From Rotaria socialis (taxonomy: Eukaryota > Rotifera > Eurotatoria > Philodinida > Philodinidae), in contig CAJNYU010001435.1 of assembly GCA_905331475.1 (NCBI GenBank), positions 202,307 through 266,306 on the forward strand: a DNA stretch of 64,000 nucleotides, written 5' to 3'. Under the pieces are notes generated by a model. The model worked only from the letters and a program-made list of their open reading frames with translations. It was not told where the DNA came from and made no database searches. Both the position numbers and the translations under genes were made by a program. This document shows, in pieces, positions 14,601 through 26,000 of the stretch; position 1 is the first letter of the stretch, and the number at the start of each line of letters is the position of its first letter.

Positions 14601-15755
14601 GTCTTCCGTAATAAAACTGACTATCTGTAGCATCTATATTGATTCTCTTCTTTTGTAAAAAGCCGCAGCTCTACATAATTGGAGAAAAAAAAAAGGTTAA
14701 ATTATCACTAATAACATTGAAGAAGCAAAAATTGATGACCACACAACTTGTGTCTACTCTATTGGGGATAATGCTTTCTTCTTGTTTTTCTTTTCTTGAT
14801 CACAAGTTCATGATATCGAATCGATAAAAACTTTCTTCGTAGAATGATCCTAATAGATTGTCTATTCTTCGATTTTGCTACTATTTTTACTGCTTGAATA
14901 GTCACATAGACACATATGTTTAATGGTTCAACGAAGCAGGTGCGTTACTCTTTAATAGAATTCAATATAACCAATAAAGAAATCTTATTAAGTATTCCAT
15001 GTAGATTATAGAGTTACTACTATCCGATAGCATACATAGAATTCAATTTCTTCGTCTTTTTCTATTTTGAATGCTGATGAAAGGAATTTCATATGCTTTA
15101 GAGTTCTTCAAATACTTAGCTTGACATATATGTCAATTCATAGTGAGAAAAGAGTAGGTTCAATTGATGATTATTAGTGAGAAAATGTGTGTTTTTCTCA
15201 TGTTAGATCATTTTATTATTATAAGTAAGGCATGGATAGAAAAAAAAGTAAAAGTATGTAGACTATTCTCTAATTAATTTATCCGCAAGTTTTCTAATGA
15301 AAAGAATTTTTCTTAGAAAGTTATGTGATAGTTAAATGAATATGTTTTATTTTTTTTTCTTTCGCTAAAAGAATCTAGAACGTAATCAAGTCTCATCTTG
15401 TCACTTCTATAAGACTGAATTAATGGCAATAAAAAAAGAAAGACGATTAGGTTTACGTTGTCGGTATGGTCGAATTTTTTTTCTGCTCAAACGCAAGAAA
15501 AGTAAAAAAAAAGTACAAAAATAACTTGAAGCTTTTTTTTTTAATTGGATGTTTATTTTTAAACAAACTATCTTTGGTGTTAATGAGAAACAAGGAAAAA
15601 AGCAGTACGAAATCGGATTTTATTTTTCCTCATTACACTTCAAGTAACCGAAAAATTCATTTGACATATGAACATCTATCATATGATTATTGATAATCGA
15701 AAATATAATATTCTACGTTTATCAATCAATCAATATGATTGTCAAAAACGAAACG

Positions 15756-15800
<45 letters not shown>

Positions 15801-16098
15801 ATCTACTTTATTCATTTTAATTGAACAAAGATATGTTCCAGTCTATCAAGTGTATGAGAAAGCGAATTAAAAGTAGTATTCATATGTTACTCATAAAAAG
15901 CTATTTTCTCAATAGAACAAAAGAAAAATATTACAAATACTGCTTGAAGGTACGTAATAGCAATCAGTAAATAACCATTAGTATTTTATTATTCGCATGA
16001 AATTCGAACACTTGCAAGATACTTAACATGAATATTCGATATTTGATGATTCAAAAGGATACGATTGCAATTATATCTATAGAACCTCTCAACGATCG

Positions 16099-16137
<39 letters not shown>

Positions 16138-19100
16138 TATGGAAGTTATAAAATTGTGTTAATCTTGAACATAGAAACGAATAATTATGTTTTTTTTTCT
16201 TTTTATTCATTAATTTTGTAATTTGCTGAAATTTCTAATATGTGGAAATCTATATCAAATATTAACTCTACGTATAGTATTTCGTAATATTAATCCTAAC
16301 AATTCGCACGAGAAATAAAAAAAAGAGTTGCGTATCCAATTATCAGGCCAACATAAGAAAAAAAACTTGAGCCTAAAAGCGTAAATTTTTTTTTGTAATC
16401 TGAGAAAATATGATATCTATTATTTTTTTCAAGGATAACAAGAAAATGATTTGGCTAATATTTCTCATTTATTGTTTCATGATGATATCTTCTTCAAATT
16501 TTCAAATAGTTTGTTTTTGTAATAATTGATTTGAAATTTTCGTTCCACCGAGAAGCTCTTGTTTTACAAATGCAATTTTGTTCGAGCTTCGATCTTATAA
16601 TTAAACTAATACTGCGCCTCGGTGTATATTATTGATTCTTTATTCTACATCAAACTAATATAACTGTTTATATAGAAACCCTTTTATTCAACTTAAATTC
16701 AAATAGAATATTAAGTTTGAAAAATTCTAATCTTAAAAAAAAACCCTATGAATAATCAATCAAATATTACATTGAATGATATATTTGATAGTCAAAAGCG
16801 AAAGATCTAACATAAATAATGAAATAAAAAATGAATGAATGAAAGAAAGAAAGAAAGAAAGAAAGAAAGAAAAAAAGAATCTCTGTGAGATGTTTTAAGA
16901 ACTTATTTAATCAGTGATATAAAAAATTTCCATATTTCTTGACATTTTTTGTTTTCTAATCAATTTTCTTCTATAAATTATTGAATAACAAATGTAATCT
17001 GAATATTGTCTTCTCAAGTATTGATCTTTATGAAAACAAAAGGATAAATAAAACTAACGAAAATCTTCAAGTGTGCTCAATTGAAAATTCATTACCGATC
17101 AAAGCTTTCTTAAACATAAGACAGTCGTTACTTTATATGATTTCATTAAGTCTATCACATAAAAGTGCTTCTTTTTCTTCGTTTTTTGTGTATATCTGTC
17201 TAGACTTCACCATTACCAGTCAGTCAAGCATTATTTTATTTAAACAGGAAGTTACCTGTTTCATCTGTTGTTACTTCAATACGTGTTAATGGGCCGGATG
17301 AATCTGTGTATGATGAATTTAAATAGGCTTGTAAAATAATTTCATATTTTGTTATCGGGCGAAGTTCACTTAAAAATATCTCCGTTCGATTTGTTTGTTT
17401 TACCATCCATGGTTGATTTGAATTTACTGCGCGATATTTTATTGTATAACCATAGATTGGTGAAGATAAACGTGTGGGTTTTGTCCATGATAAACGTATA
17501 AAATCTTTATCAGTGGCTAATACGCGAACATTATTTGGGACTTGAGCGAAATTATTTGTTATTAAAATTAATATTGGATACAAAATAATTAAAGAGAACA
17601 TTTTATTAATCGAGAAAAAAAAAAGACAAGAAAAGAAAAGATTATCTAGACAATATCATGGATTAGAAATAATCGTTTACTAATAAATGGACAAGGGTGT
17701 TAAAAGCAAATAGGAAAAAATGATGATTTTTTGCAATCAATCTGTTTTTCTGACATATAAAAAATAAGCAAAGGGAAGGAAGTAGAATAGAAGACGCACA
17801 ACCTCGATCATCATCGTCTATGCGGTCCGAGGAGAGAGAGAGAGAGAGAGAAATATTGCTTTAACTTAATTGCGTTGTCCTCGATACATACTGTTGATCC
17901 TACATAGGTCGAATGACGAAAAAAAAATGAGAGAACGGAGAAAAAAGAAGAAAAAAGGAATAAGAAGATTGTTATATTGAGCGATAGTCGGTCTAATTAG
18001 TCAAACATGATTTAAACTTATATCTTTCAATACATACAATTAATAAAACACTTGTTTTCGCACATAGACCTACTAATCCATTGATTTGTTAACGCTGCAG
18101 CCTTTTAATAATGAAGTTTCTTTAAACAAGAAAATCAGTTGCATGTAACACATTTTACATGAAATTAGCTCCCATTTTTTTACTAGATAAATTTAGTTTA
18201 GTATTCCATATATTTGTTTCACACAATATGAAAATGTCTTCTCTTTTTTGATAATGGCATGCTGAGTATGCAGATGCTCATTAGTCGTTGAGCACCTGCT
18301 TTTTATAAAGCTGTACAGCACGCATACTGTGAATAGTAAAACCAAAAAAAGAAGAAAAACCAAACCGCATTTAGAACAAGTGAAAGTGAAAACAAACGTG
18401 TCACTTATCTTTGGTTAACGTTGACATCCATCAACTTGATTGTTTCCACTTTTGTTCTCTTTCCTAGTTTTTTTTCCCGGTCATTATCATTTCTTCGCTT
18501 CTTGTCTTTAATTACTAACTTTTACAATATTTCGAGTAGATTTCTTTTTGTTCATACGCTCGCTTTACATCATTTGTCGGTTCATCAAAAAACATTGACG
18601 CTTACATACAATATAATTATTATCTCTTCATTAATAATCAAACAATCATATAAATAAAAAGAATCTAACAGCTAAACCGATCAGACACACATCGAACTAC
18701 ACTCATATGAGAAAATCATAAGAGATAGGGAGAAAAAAAATGTTTAGCCTTGACATATAATTTCCATTATAGAATCAATCGATTTGAATATATATATATA
18801 TATACATATATGCATGTACTTGAGAATCAGAAAAAAATTTGCATATCCTACCATGTTTTCTTGTTACAGTACAATAAATAGCTGGTTGCGTCATCGATAA
18901 ATGATTTTGATTTTGATCAATAACAGCCAAGTTTAATCTTAATATATGATAAGAATTATAATTTAAATTAAACAATGAACTATTAAATTCATATTTATAT
19001 AGATCATAAGATTCGTGTTTATGTATTGATAAAAAGCTAATCGGAATTATTAATTGCCGTATTAAATCATCATTATTTTCTGTTACATCCATATAATATA

Positions 19101-22100
19101 AGATATATTTATTTATATAAAAACGTGATTCATAATCAATAGTCCATTGAATAGAAAATAACTGATTTATATCATTTGGTGAACATTGAAATTTATCTAT
19201 GGTTGATATTAAATGATGATTCGTTAAGCTACGATTAATTATGTGAAAATCACTTAATATTGAACCTTTCGCATTAATGCTGGCAACACGGACAAAAAGA
19301 AGATTTAATTTTGACATCATAAATTCTAATACATAAAATGGATATGTTCGAACAATTTTTTGTGACCATTGATCGAATGGTACTGATGTATTTGTTGTAT
19401 AATAGAGAATGTAATACTAAAATAGTAAATAAATAGATGCTATAAAACAATTCATCAAATATGTTATTTATTTATTCACAATGATTAGACATGATAATTG
19501 ATTCACTTAATGATGTCTATATACTGGGAACGAAATAATAGATAAGTCGATCTATCAACACATTGAAATATCAAAACATTTATCCTAATTCAAATAAATG
19601 AATCCCGTGAGAATTTTGATGTGAAGAAAAATTTTCATTTTGCCCTTGTGGAGTGCTAGCTTTTAGCTTTTTCTTTTTAACTTCCCTCTTAATTCCCAAA
19701 AGAAAATTGTCAATCTTAGTTAAGAATTCTTTCAATCATTCACATGTTTAATTGGCTCTTGAAAACTTTTAATAAATCCTTTCTTTCGTTTTCTAAGACA
19801 ATTAGTCAAAACATACTTCACTGCTTAAATACTTTTATCTATTGAGACACTGAAGTGAGTAATGGTTTTCTGTTTTCAATGTAAGACAATTGATAGCATA
19901 AGATTCCAACTACTATTTTATGAATGAAACAATGATATAACAAGCGTAGTGACCTTCTCCGTCTCTCTCTGGAAAAGAGGCACCCCTTGTCGAATTAATG
20001 TGCCGGATGTCGTGGAAACCCTCCACTTTTCTTCTAATCAGCGGACTTCTCAACAATTGAAATTTTAATCAGAATATTTACATAAAATTATACCCGTCCT
20101 TTTTTTTTTATAAAAATCATGCTTTAAAAATAAATTGATCAAAATAGAAGAGCCCAAGGTGTTCTATTACAGATTGTGTTCACTACTTCTAATTTCAATT
20201 AATCTAGTAAATATCACAATAGATTCTTTCAAATAAAATAACATGTTAAATTAATTCCCTAAAACATGCAGTCGAGCATAGAAAAACATGTCTCCAAAAA
20301 ACAATGTTTTCTTTTGTTCTGATCACTACCTCTATAACAACAAATCTAATGAATTCCCTAGAAAATTGGCGACATAAACATGATCACGCTGTTCTCAATC
20401 CTCAAACAACATGTTTTTGTTTGTAGTTTAAATGTCATAATGTACTGAAAAATCTAAATAGTAACTATTAAAATTTTATGTATAATAAGAAATCAGCAAT
20501 TATTTCTAATTATTTAAACTATTTCTAATTCCGATAAAACTACAATTTCAATGTTTGTAGAATTATAATTGCAATAACTCAATAAAGCTTTTATTTTCTT
20601 ACAAAATTAGGTCCATTAGTAGAATTTGGCGGTGTCCAATGAACAACTATCGAAGTTTCATTCCAAACATAACCATGAAGATTATCAATTTTATCTGGTA
20701 TTGTTTCAAGTGTTTTAATAATAATAGAATTTGAATAAGCTGATGGTGTAGCACCAATAAAACCTTTAAGTCGAAATTCATATTTTGTATATGGAATCAA
20801 ATCCATTACCTAAATTTAGAGAAAAACAAAAGAAACATTTTAAAACAGAAAGTTCTCTTTCTTAGCGATATCGTTTACTCGAAATGTAAAACTATAACGT
20901 GTTGTACGTGGATCAATAAGGACTTGTTTATAATCTTCTACCTTGATAGTATCATTTATTTCTTCTTTATCACTATCATCAGAATGATGTAAGCGTCTAT
21001 AATATATGATAAAATGATTGAAACGATCATAACGTCCATTTGACACACGCCATTTGAGTAAAACACTATGACTTTGAATATCACTATAGCTTAATAATGG
21101 CTTTGTTTGATTATCTATTGACGAATAAATTTAAAAAAATGCCTTTCAATTAAAATATCCTATTTTTTTCCTCCTAATACACACCTGGTATAATAACAGT
21201 AATAAAAATTTTAGTTAAACCATGCTTATTTTTTGCTTCACAAATATATTTATTCACACCATGCATTTCATTATCAAATTTAAGTAGAACACGCGCAGAA
21301 TTACGTGCAAGAAGACTCGAATCTGATGCTGACATAGAGAAAAAATATTTTATAAGTCAAAGTATTTAACCTAAAGAACAAAATAGGAAACCTCGAATCC
21401 AATTAACTTCAGGTTCTGGATAGCCATCAGCCACACAGATAAGTTCTCTTATTCCATCATGTTGAAGATCAATGCGACTATGATTAAGAAGATTATCGCG
21501 TATACGAGGAAGTATCATGCGTTCTAAAGACTATCGAAATATATTCACATGCCACAAAAAAAAAACAGAAGAAAACAAAGAACAAGCATCATCATCATCA
21601 TCATCCTTTTTTTTCTTCCCCAGTGTATTTAATTACCTGTAACAATCAATGAACGTCTACTAGAAAATGATCGACCAAGAGTATTTGATGCTATACAAAT
21701 ATAATCACCATCATCTACGAGTTCAACTGGATGGATGAACAAAGAACCTAAGGTGTCAAAAAGAAAAAAACAATAAGTGTCTGATTTTGAATGAAAGAGA
21801 CATGTCACTATAAGCAAGAAAAGATCCCGTCTTTGATTGTAATTAAAATACTAAGAATATGATTCCTCGTTTTACCTATAGTTAAATTAATCTTACTTAT
21901 GAGTATTTACTCTCTTTTGATATATCTTTTTTTCGAAGTTAATCTAATTAACTCGGAGTCAAATTATGACTGAACCCTATTGTCGAATGATGACTTTTTA
22001 TCAAGGCTATGAAGTCAGCGAAGAATTTTGCTTCTGTTTTATTTCAAAATAGATAAATTATTATTTATTATGCATGTTAAGACATAATTCAGCTTCTTGA

Positions 22101-23087
22101 TCATTTTCTCTAACAATATACCACAGAAAACAGCAGGCCAATTATTTTTGTCCTCATTTCTTTTTCATTAATATCTACATGATAGATGATAGTAAAAGAA
22201 ATTTGTCATCTGCTATACATTTGAACTCGACATATATTCGGTGTAAATTACAAGAAAAATCATTATCTGTTCAAAATAATTAATTGTCAAAGTTCAAAAA
22301 GAAAATAGTTTACGTACTTGAATATTTTGTTTCTTCTACTTTTATTCGAGTATCATTAATGTCAATAAAACGAATTGTTTTTATTTTTTCGGATTGTTCT
22401 GTATCTGATATGTTTTTTAAATGTATCCATAGAAAATGAATTGGATATGAACTTTGTACAGATTGACATTTCGTAAAAAACGAGCCACCTATTTGTATTC
22501 GTTTACCAAATGATGTTACATCATTTTCATCGAGAATAAATGGTACATTATGTTTTATTGCTAATTTACCTAATTCTTTTTCATTGTACAAACCCATCGA
22601 TTCGTCATTATCATCGATATCATTTGTTGGTAATTTAACATCAATATAACCTGACGATGTTAGCTCATATGTTGAATTTATATTTACATGACATGAATAT
22701 TTTCCAATATACATATCAGGCTCTTTAATAACGAGCACGCTTGTCGATGTACCATAATAGAAATCGAAACAATCGGAATTATTAAATAGACGTTTACAGT
22801 ATGTATCGGTGTCGTTGCTTGAATCATACAATGCTTCATAATGCCAACGTATACGTTTAAAATTTATATGATGTGATGTTTGACAAACATGATAAATAAA
22901 TGCATTTGGTTTATAAATAACAGTTAAATTATGTAAGTCACGAATAAATGATAGTGCAAATGTAGTTCCTGAGTTTTTTTTTTATGAGGAGAAACATGCT
23001 TTAAAAAAACAGCAAAAACAATCGTTCAAGTTTTTATTTACCTTGAATGAACATCCAGAATTGGTAAATGAACCAAACTACGATCAT
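1..23087 (-). CDS. Lar: LAR-type receptor protein tyrosine phosphatase (3 Ig, 8 FN3, TM, PTP D1; D2 outside window)
   Basis: Single-pass surface receptor that removes phosphate from tyrosines; LAR-family members act in axon guidance and synapse or cell adhesion. I reconstruct 23 coding exons (minus): 23087-23042, 22968-22318, 21747-21637, 21523-21392, 21328-21185, 21114-20879, 20809-20603, 19416-18852, 17540-17256, 13295-12957, 7313-7089, 7047-6946, 5818-5774, 5671-5342, 3376-3231, 3157-2720, 2650-1994, 1933-1514, 1459-1405, 1337-1124, 412-241, 170-77, 24-1. Phases agree at every junction, giving about 1,879 codons before the edge. An in-frame TGA three codons upstream of the 23,087 ATG supports that start, and the first residues form a short hydrophobic leader. 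The last visible residues match the start of the LAR D2 domain, so the 3' end is cut by the window. The single-gene assignment is firm; individual junctions were read by eye. Confidence 0.93.
2720..7313 (-). other. Lar: LAR exons 11-16: FN3 repeats 6-8, mini-exon and start of the membrane-proximal region
   Basis: Exons 11-12 form FN3-6 ([20 protein letters not shown] to EYQLYVN). Exon 13 is a 45-bp mini-exon (5,774-5,818). Exon 14 is FN3-7 ([19 protein letters not shown]). Exons 15-16 are FN3-8, followed by the first part of the membrane-proximal region, which aligns with the vertebrate LAR segment around WFYIVVVPIDRV. Exons 11-14 all begin and end in the same phase, so exon 12 or 13 could be skipped without a frameshift. 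Introns 5,819-6,945 and 3,377-5,341 hold only AT-rich sequence and simple repeats. Confidence 0.85.
5774..5818 (-). other. Lar: 45-bp in-frame mini-exon of LAR between FN3-6 and FN3-7
   Basis: It is bounded by an acceptor (TCAATATTACAG) and a strong donor (GTAAGACA). It encodes about 15 residues ([14 protein letters not shown]) in the linker between two FN3 repeats. Both ends are in phase 1, so inclusion or skipping keeps the reading frame. Vertebrate LAR genes use small alternative mini-exons to tune ligand binding. This position differs from the best-known ones in the Ig region, so equivalence is not claimed. Confidence 0.6.
7411..11530 (+). CDS. Protein with C-terminal NUDT9-like domain lacking the Nudix box, nested in a LAR intron
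   Basis: Coding exons 7411-7794, 7853-7975, 10211-10444 and 10502-11530 splice in phase 0 throughout, giving 589 residues. The first ~460 residues are Ser/Asn/Gln-rich and I recognise nothing in them. Residues ~464-589 resemble the ADP-ribose pyrophosphatase NUDT9 and the NUDT9-H domain of TRPM2: [20 protein letters not shown], then DKWELP, then [16 protein letters not shown] (compare GRTGL.GRG.LG.WGPNH, EWAIPGG and DDPRNTDNAW). Between DKWELP and the DDP-like segment the family has the GX5EX7REUXEEXGU Nudix helix. Here only about 20 mostly basic residues remain, so hydrolase activity is very unlikely. No channel or other enzymatic domain is present. The whole gene lies antisense inside a LAR intron. 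The start at the 7,411 ATG is the first plausible one but is unproven. Confidence 0.7.
8013..8680. mobile_element. Inverted-repeat (Mutator-like, non-autonomous) element carrying a FLYWCH ORF
   Basis: Two arms of about 115 bp, 8,013-8,128 and 8,568-8,680, are reverse complements with few mismatches. The outer tips read AATTGCGACCGAAAA on both sides. Each arm also contains a smaller inverted pair (GTGGTCGCAATTTGGAAT with ATTCCAAATTGCGACCAC, 8,048-8,119), so each arm can fold on itself. The interior is 440 bp and encodes one FLYWCH-finger protein and no transposase. Long inverted repeats plus a FLYWCH domain point to a deletion derivative of a Mutator-like element. GAAAAATCTG just left and GAAAATCTG just right could be remnants of a 9-10 bp target duplication, but they sit about 10 bp outside the arms, so this is tentative. 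Confidence 0.75.
8222..8512 (+). CDS. Stand-alone FLYWCH zinc-finger protein inside the inverted-repeat element
   Basis: This 96-residue ORF starts at the ATG at 8,222; frames further upstream need a non-ATG start. It has the FLYWCH layout: aromatic residues early (FTWSTTEKG), L.YNNYLFHL, then [13 protein letters not shown] and finally GENHKHEP, giving a C-x5-C...H-x-H zinc site. FLYWCH fingers bind DNA and are often found N-terminal to Mutator-like transposases. Here the protein ends about 25 residues after the finger with an acidic tail (DSSDEE) and no catalytic domain. It could be a repressor-like DNA-binding remnant of the element. Expression is unknown, and no promoter was identified. 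Confidence 0.7.
   Translation: MNTNFTWSTTEKGDKKAILYNNYLFHLKRENKNNSSLYVCTNKWCSRSIALKNNVIIKSNGENHKHEPKLPENVQKVLRAISHRYIHIIKDSSDEE
8681..10210. other. Intronic sequence without recognisable genes
   Basis: This is the right part of the intron between exons 2 and 3 of the nested NUDT9-like gene, and also lies inside the large LAR intron. AT-rich, with only short ORFs that match nothing I know. Confidence 0.6.
11531..12956. other. Remaining LAR intron with simple repeats
   Basis: Contains a (TA)n run near 12,286-12,308, a pyrimidine-rich tract near 12,570-12,600, a (CA)n run at about 12,651-12,682 and an AAAGA repeat at about 12,886-12,908. A minus-strand ORF at 11,623-12,180 has no recognisable domain, and I read it as chance. 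Confidence 0.6.
12957..21114 (-). other. Lar: LAR exons 6-10: FN3 repeats 1-5
   Basis: Exons 6-7 hold FN3-1 (from [16 protein letters not shown] to [11 protein letters not shown]) and start FN3-2 ([17 protein letters not shown]). Exon 8 (565 bp) finishes FN3-2 and carries a divergent FN3-3. Exon 9 is FN3-4 ([19 protein letters not shown]) and exon 10 is FN3-5 ([17 protein letters not shown], ending in KGDGKPS, close to the KGDG of vertebrate LAR FN3-5). FN3 repeats form the rod of the ectodomain. Introns here are large: 13,296-17,255, 17,541-18,851 and 19,417-20,602. They contain microsatellites but no gene I can recognise. Confidence 0.85.
15750..16875. repeat. Microsatellites in the LAR intron 13,296-17,255
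   Basis: A (TA)n tract runs directly into (GA)n at about 15,754-15,801, an (AT)n run lies at about 16,103-16,134, and a GAAA repeat lies at about 16,842-16,872. The rest of this 4 kb intron shows nothing beyond AT-rich sequence. Confidence 0.85.
21185..23087 (-). other. Lar: LAR exons 1-5: signal peptide and three Ig-like domains
   Basis: Exon 1 (46 bp) encodes a 15-residue hydrophobic leader. Exon 2 (651 bp) carries Ig1, with cysteines in HVCQTS and YSCHVN, and the first half of Ig2. Ig2 closes in exon 3 with the typical [14 protein letters not shown]. Ig3 is split over exons 4 and 5, with cysteines in ELICVADG and NKYICEAKN. In LAR proteins this end binds glycosaminoglycans and synaptic ligands. 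A linker with extra cysteines (CKRL...SDC) and an acidic insert (DIDDNDES) in exon 2 are unusual for the family. For exon 4, the acceptor at 21,524 keeps the frame; the AG seven bases earlier does not. The 570-bp intron 21,748-22,317 shows nothing. Confidence 0.88.
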
Positions 23088-26000
23088 AGCCAATCAATTC
23101 AATCAAATGATTGCTATTTTCTTCTCTCTAGTTTTTAATTCAAATCATCTATAAATCGTTTTTCTATTACTGTCTATTGAAGAAAAAAGAAGAAAAAAAA
23201 GAGCAATAATAATTTGAATGATGTAATTTTACTGTACACAACGACAACCGATACAGGAAATGCCATCATATCGGGCCTTGCACATTCGCCTATCGGGTAG
23301 TACGATTGAAAAGAGGGAAAGAGAGAACAAGAAGAGGGAGTAGTCTTTGATATAGATTCGATTAGCTCTATCCATCTAGCTGACAAACTTTTTTCTTCTT
23401 CTTATTCTTCTTCATTTTCTCTGCCTCTTAGAATCAACAAAAAGAAGGAAGGAAATGAAATGAATCATTTTTTGCTCCCCTATGCGCGGTCACTGACAAA
23501 CTAGTTCCGTATCATAATCATTGCATTTTCCATCTTTGAAATGATCACTAATATATTTATCATTAATTTTAACAAAAGAGCAAAGAAACGAAGGAAACGA
23601 TAATGAACAAGAGTCTCCTAAGACATATTTAGTGAAGAGTTTTTATTTTATTTATTGTACAATACGTTTCTTTTTTGTTTGATTCTATCTCTAAAAATCG
23701 TTTATTTATCTTTATTCGAATGATTTATATCTCAAATGATGCTACTTATGTCTCTATTGTTGATGATAGTCGATATGTTTAAGAATGTGTGGAATCGGTG
23801 AAAGTCGAGCACGTATTGTCAATGATCATTTTCTTTCTTAACGAACTATTCATTGCTTATCTATTGTCTTTTGACTGTATAACTGCTGTCTTTGTTCTCA
23901 AACATATACAGATAGATAAAAATGAACGAATAAATAACGTTTGTATCAATCGACAAATCGTTAAACAATTACAAATCGTACTATGAAAGACATCTAAGTG
24001 ATAAACGCTTAAAGGGGTTGGCAGATATTTCATCTCTTATTTTCTTCTTCTTCTCCTCATTGAAACAAGAAGAAGAAGAAGAAGAAGAAGAAGAAAAACC
24101 GATAGTTTATATGAATGATGTCGGCATGAATGAAGATGATGATGATTTATTTATTGAGTAAATTGAATGCTGCTGCTGACCAATCCGTGGTACTGACTAG
24201 AAGACTGACCTTGTCAAACTGATAGACGCCGTCGTCGTCGTCGTCGTCTGAACGAAACACGCTGTTCAATATAAATCACTTGTCTTTGAATAATGCCATT
24301 GTAATACAATATTATAAGAAAATGAAGAGGAAAAATAGGAACTAATTAGTTACTCTTCTTTCTATTCCCGGAATGCACATTTTTGTGTTCATACACATAT
24401 ACTATAAACAGATGAGCGGCTGATTTCCTTTATTTTCCTTGTACACATGGAAAGATGTGGAAAAAAAATTCCAATCTATTTTTCTGACTTTCTTGCTCTT
24501 CCCGCTTTCCTCGTTTTCTACTGTTGTTATTATTATTATTATTGTCGTTTTTTTTGCCTTACATGTTCACGTCCATTCTTTTCTCGTTCCTTGTTAAAAG
24601 GGTCACCAGGCGGAGAAGTGGTTTGCGATTTTGATTATCGTCTTTCCTTTCTTTTTTTCTTCTTCTTCTTTAGCTTGCTTCTTTTTTTCAATAGGCAAGA
24701 AAAAAAACCAATGTGAGAAAGAACAAGGTTGTAACAACACTTATTCAATCAACATTTGGGAACGGCAACAAGCTGATGACATCAGCTCAGACAAGATGAC
24801 TATAGAACCAACACAATAAAAATCGTATTATTCAATAGATAGCATGCGTGCATGAGTAGAATGAATGAATGAATGTATACGTGTATATGCACGTGTAAAA
24901 GAATCTTGATATGAGCAGAGAAGTACTACGATTATGACAGTAGTGTCGTCTAATTATACATGAAATCTTTAGATACAGTCCTTGGAGTTATTCACAGTTG
25001 TTCGGTTTTTGTCAATGTGAAGGTAATAAGGAACACGCTGTATGCTATTTGTAATGAATGAGACGTAGCTAGGCATGTGTGCAGCCTCCTGCTAATAATT
25101 ACTAATCACCATCCTAGTTGGGATTAAACCTGCTGGTTTGTTTGCGCGACGTGGTGGAGAGAACTCATTTTGCAATAAGCACACAGTTATTTCCGGAACC
25201 TTGACGTAATGACACAACGGTGATAATCTATCACGGTATACATACCATAAAAGAGCACATCGCCTGTCTGATCGGAATTGCAGAGCACACTTTCAAACAA
25301 AAAAGACGATCTCATAAGAAAATAAGCTCGTTTAAGTATTGTTCCTCGAAACTGTTAACATGCACTACCGGATACGACAAACAAATAGAAATAGGAAAAA
25401 GAAAAAAGAATAAAAAGAAAGAATAAAACTTGAAAAGCACACAACATAACTAAAAAATTAACCTACAGTTGAGTAATCAAATTTTACTCCATTCAATTTG
25501 TAGTCTTTCTTTTCTTTTCTTTTCTTTTTATTTGTCTTCATGTTACCATTGCATCATACAGCTGTCGACTTAAATTATCGCTAAAATAGACCGGTCACGC
25601 CTTTGTGGTCTATTGTAAACAAGAATATTGTATAGTTATTGTCTAGCTATAGATGTCATCGAAATATAATCTCTTGAGAGAGATTGTATGTGAGTATGTG
25701 ATTACTGTTTGTAACCCGTGTTTTCCGCCTTAAATCGGCAAAGAAAAGGGGAAGAAGAAAAAAGAATGAAGAAAATTTTGCTAAACAGAAAAGAAGACTT
25801 ATGTGCCCATACATAATTTAATCATTTCTTTTTAAGCAGAAGTCCTTACCGAAACAGAAGACGGTGAACTAACAATATCTTGATTTCTCAAGCGGGTCGT
25901 TTTTTCCTTGTTCTCTTTTCTTTTTTTTGTATAGAGAAAAGTTTTGGCAAGTGTGGATTAATCTGCGGTTGAATGTGATAGAAGCATGTCCTATTATCAC

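Noticed and set aside
17541-17601. Signal-peptide-like start just before FN3-4; the same appears at 13,296-13,335 and 5,819-5,900, suggesting three alternative first exons in LAR.
   Set aside because: In each case the hydrophobic stretch is the translated T-rich 3' end of an intron with a good acceptor (TCAAG, TTTTAG, TTACAG), and the FN3 exon phase fits the upstream exon exactly.
24447-24819. Plus-strand ORFs rich in Phe/Leu/Ser.
   Set aside because: Translation of pyrimidine-rich simple sequence; no start context, splice structure or family resemblance.
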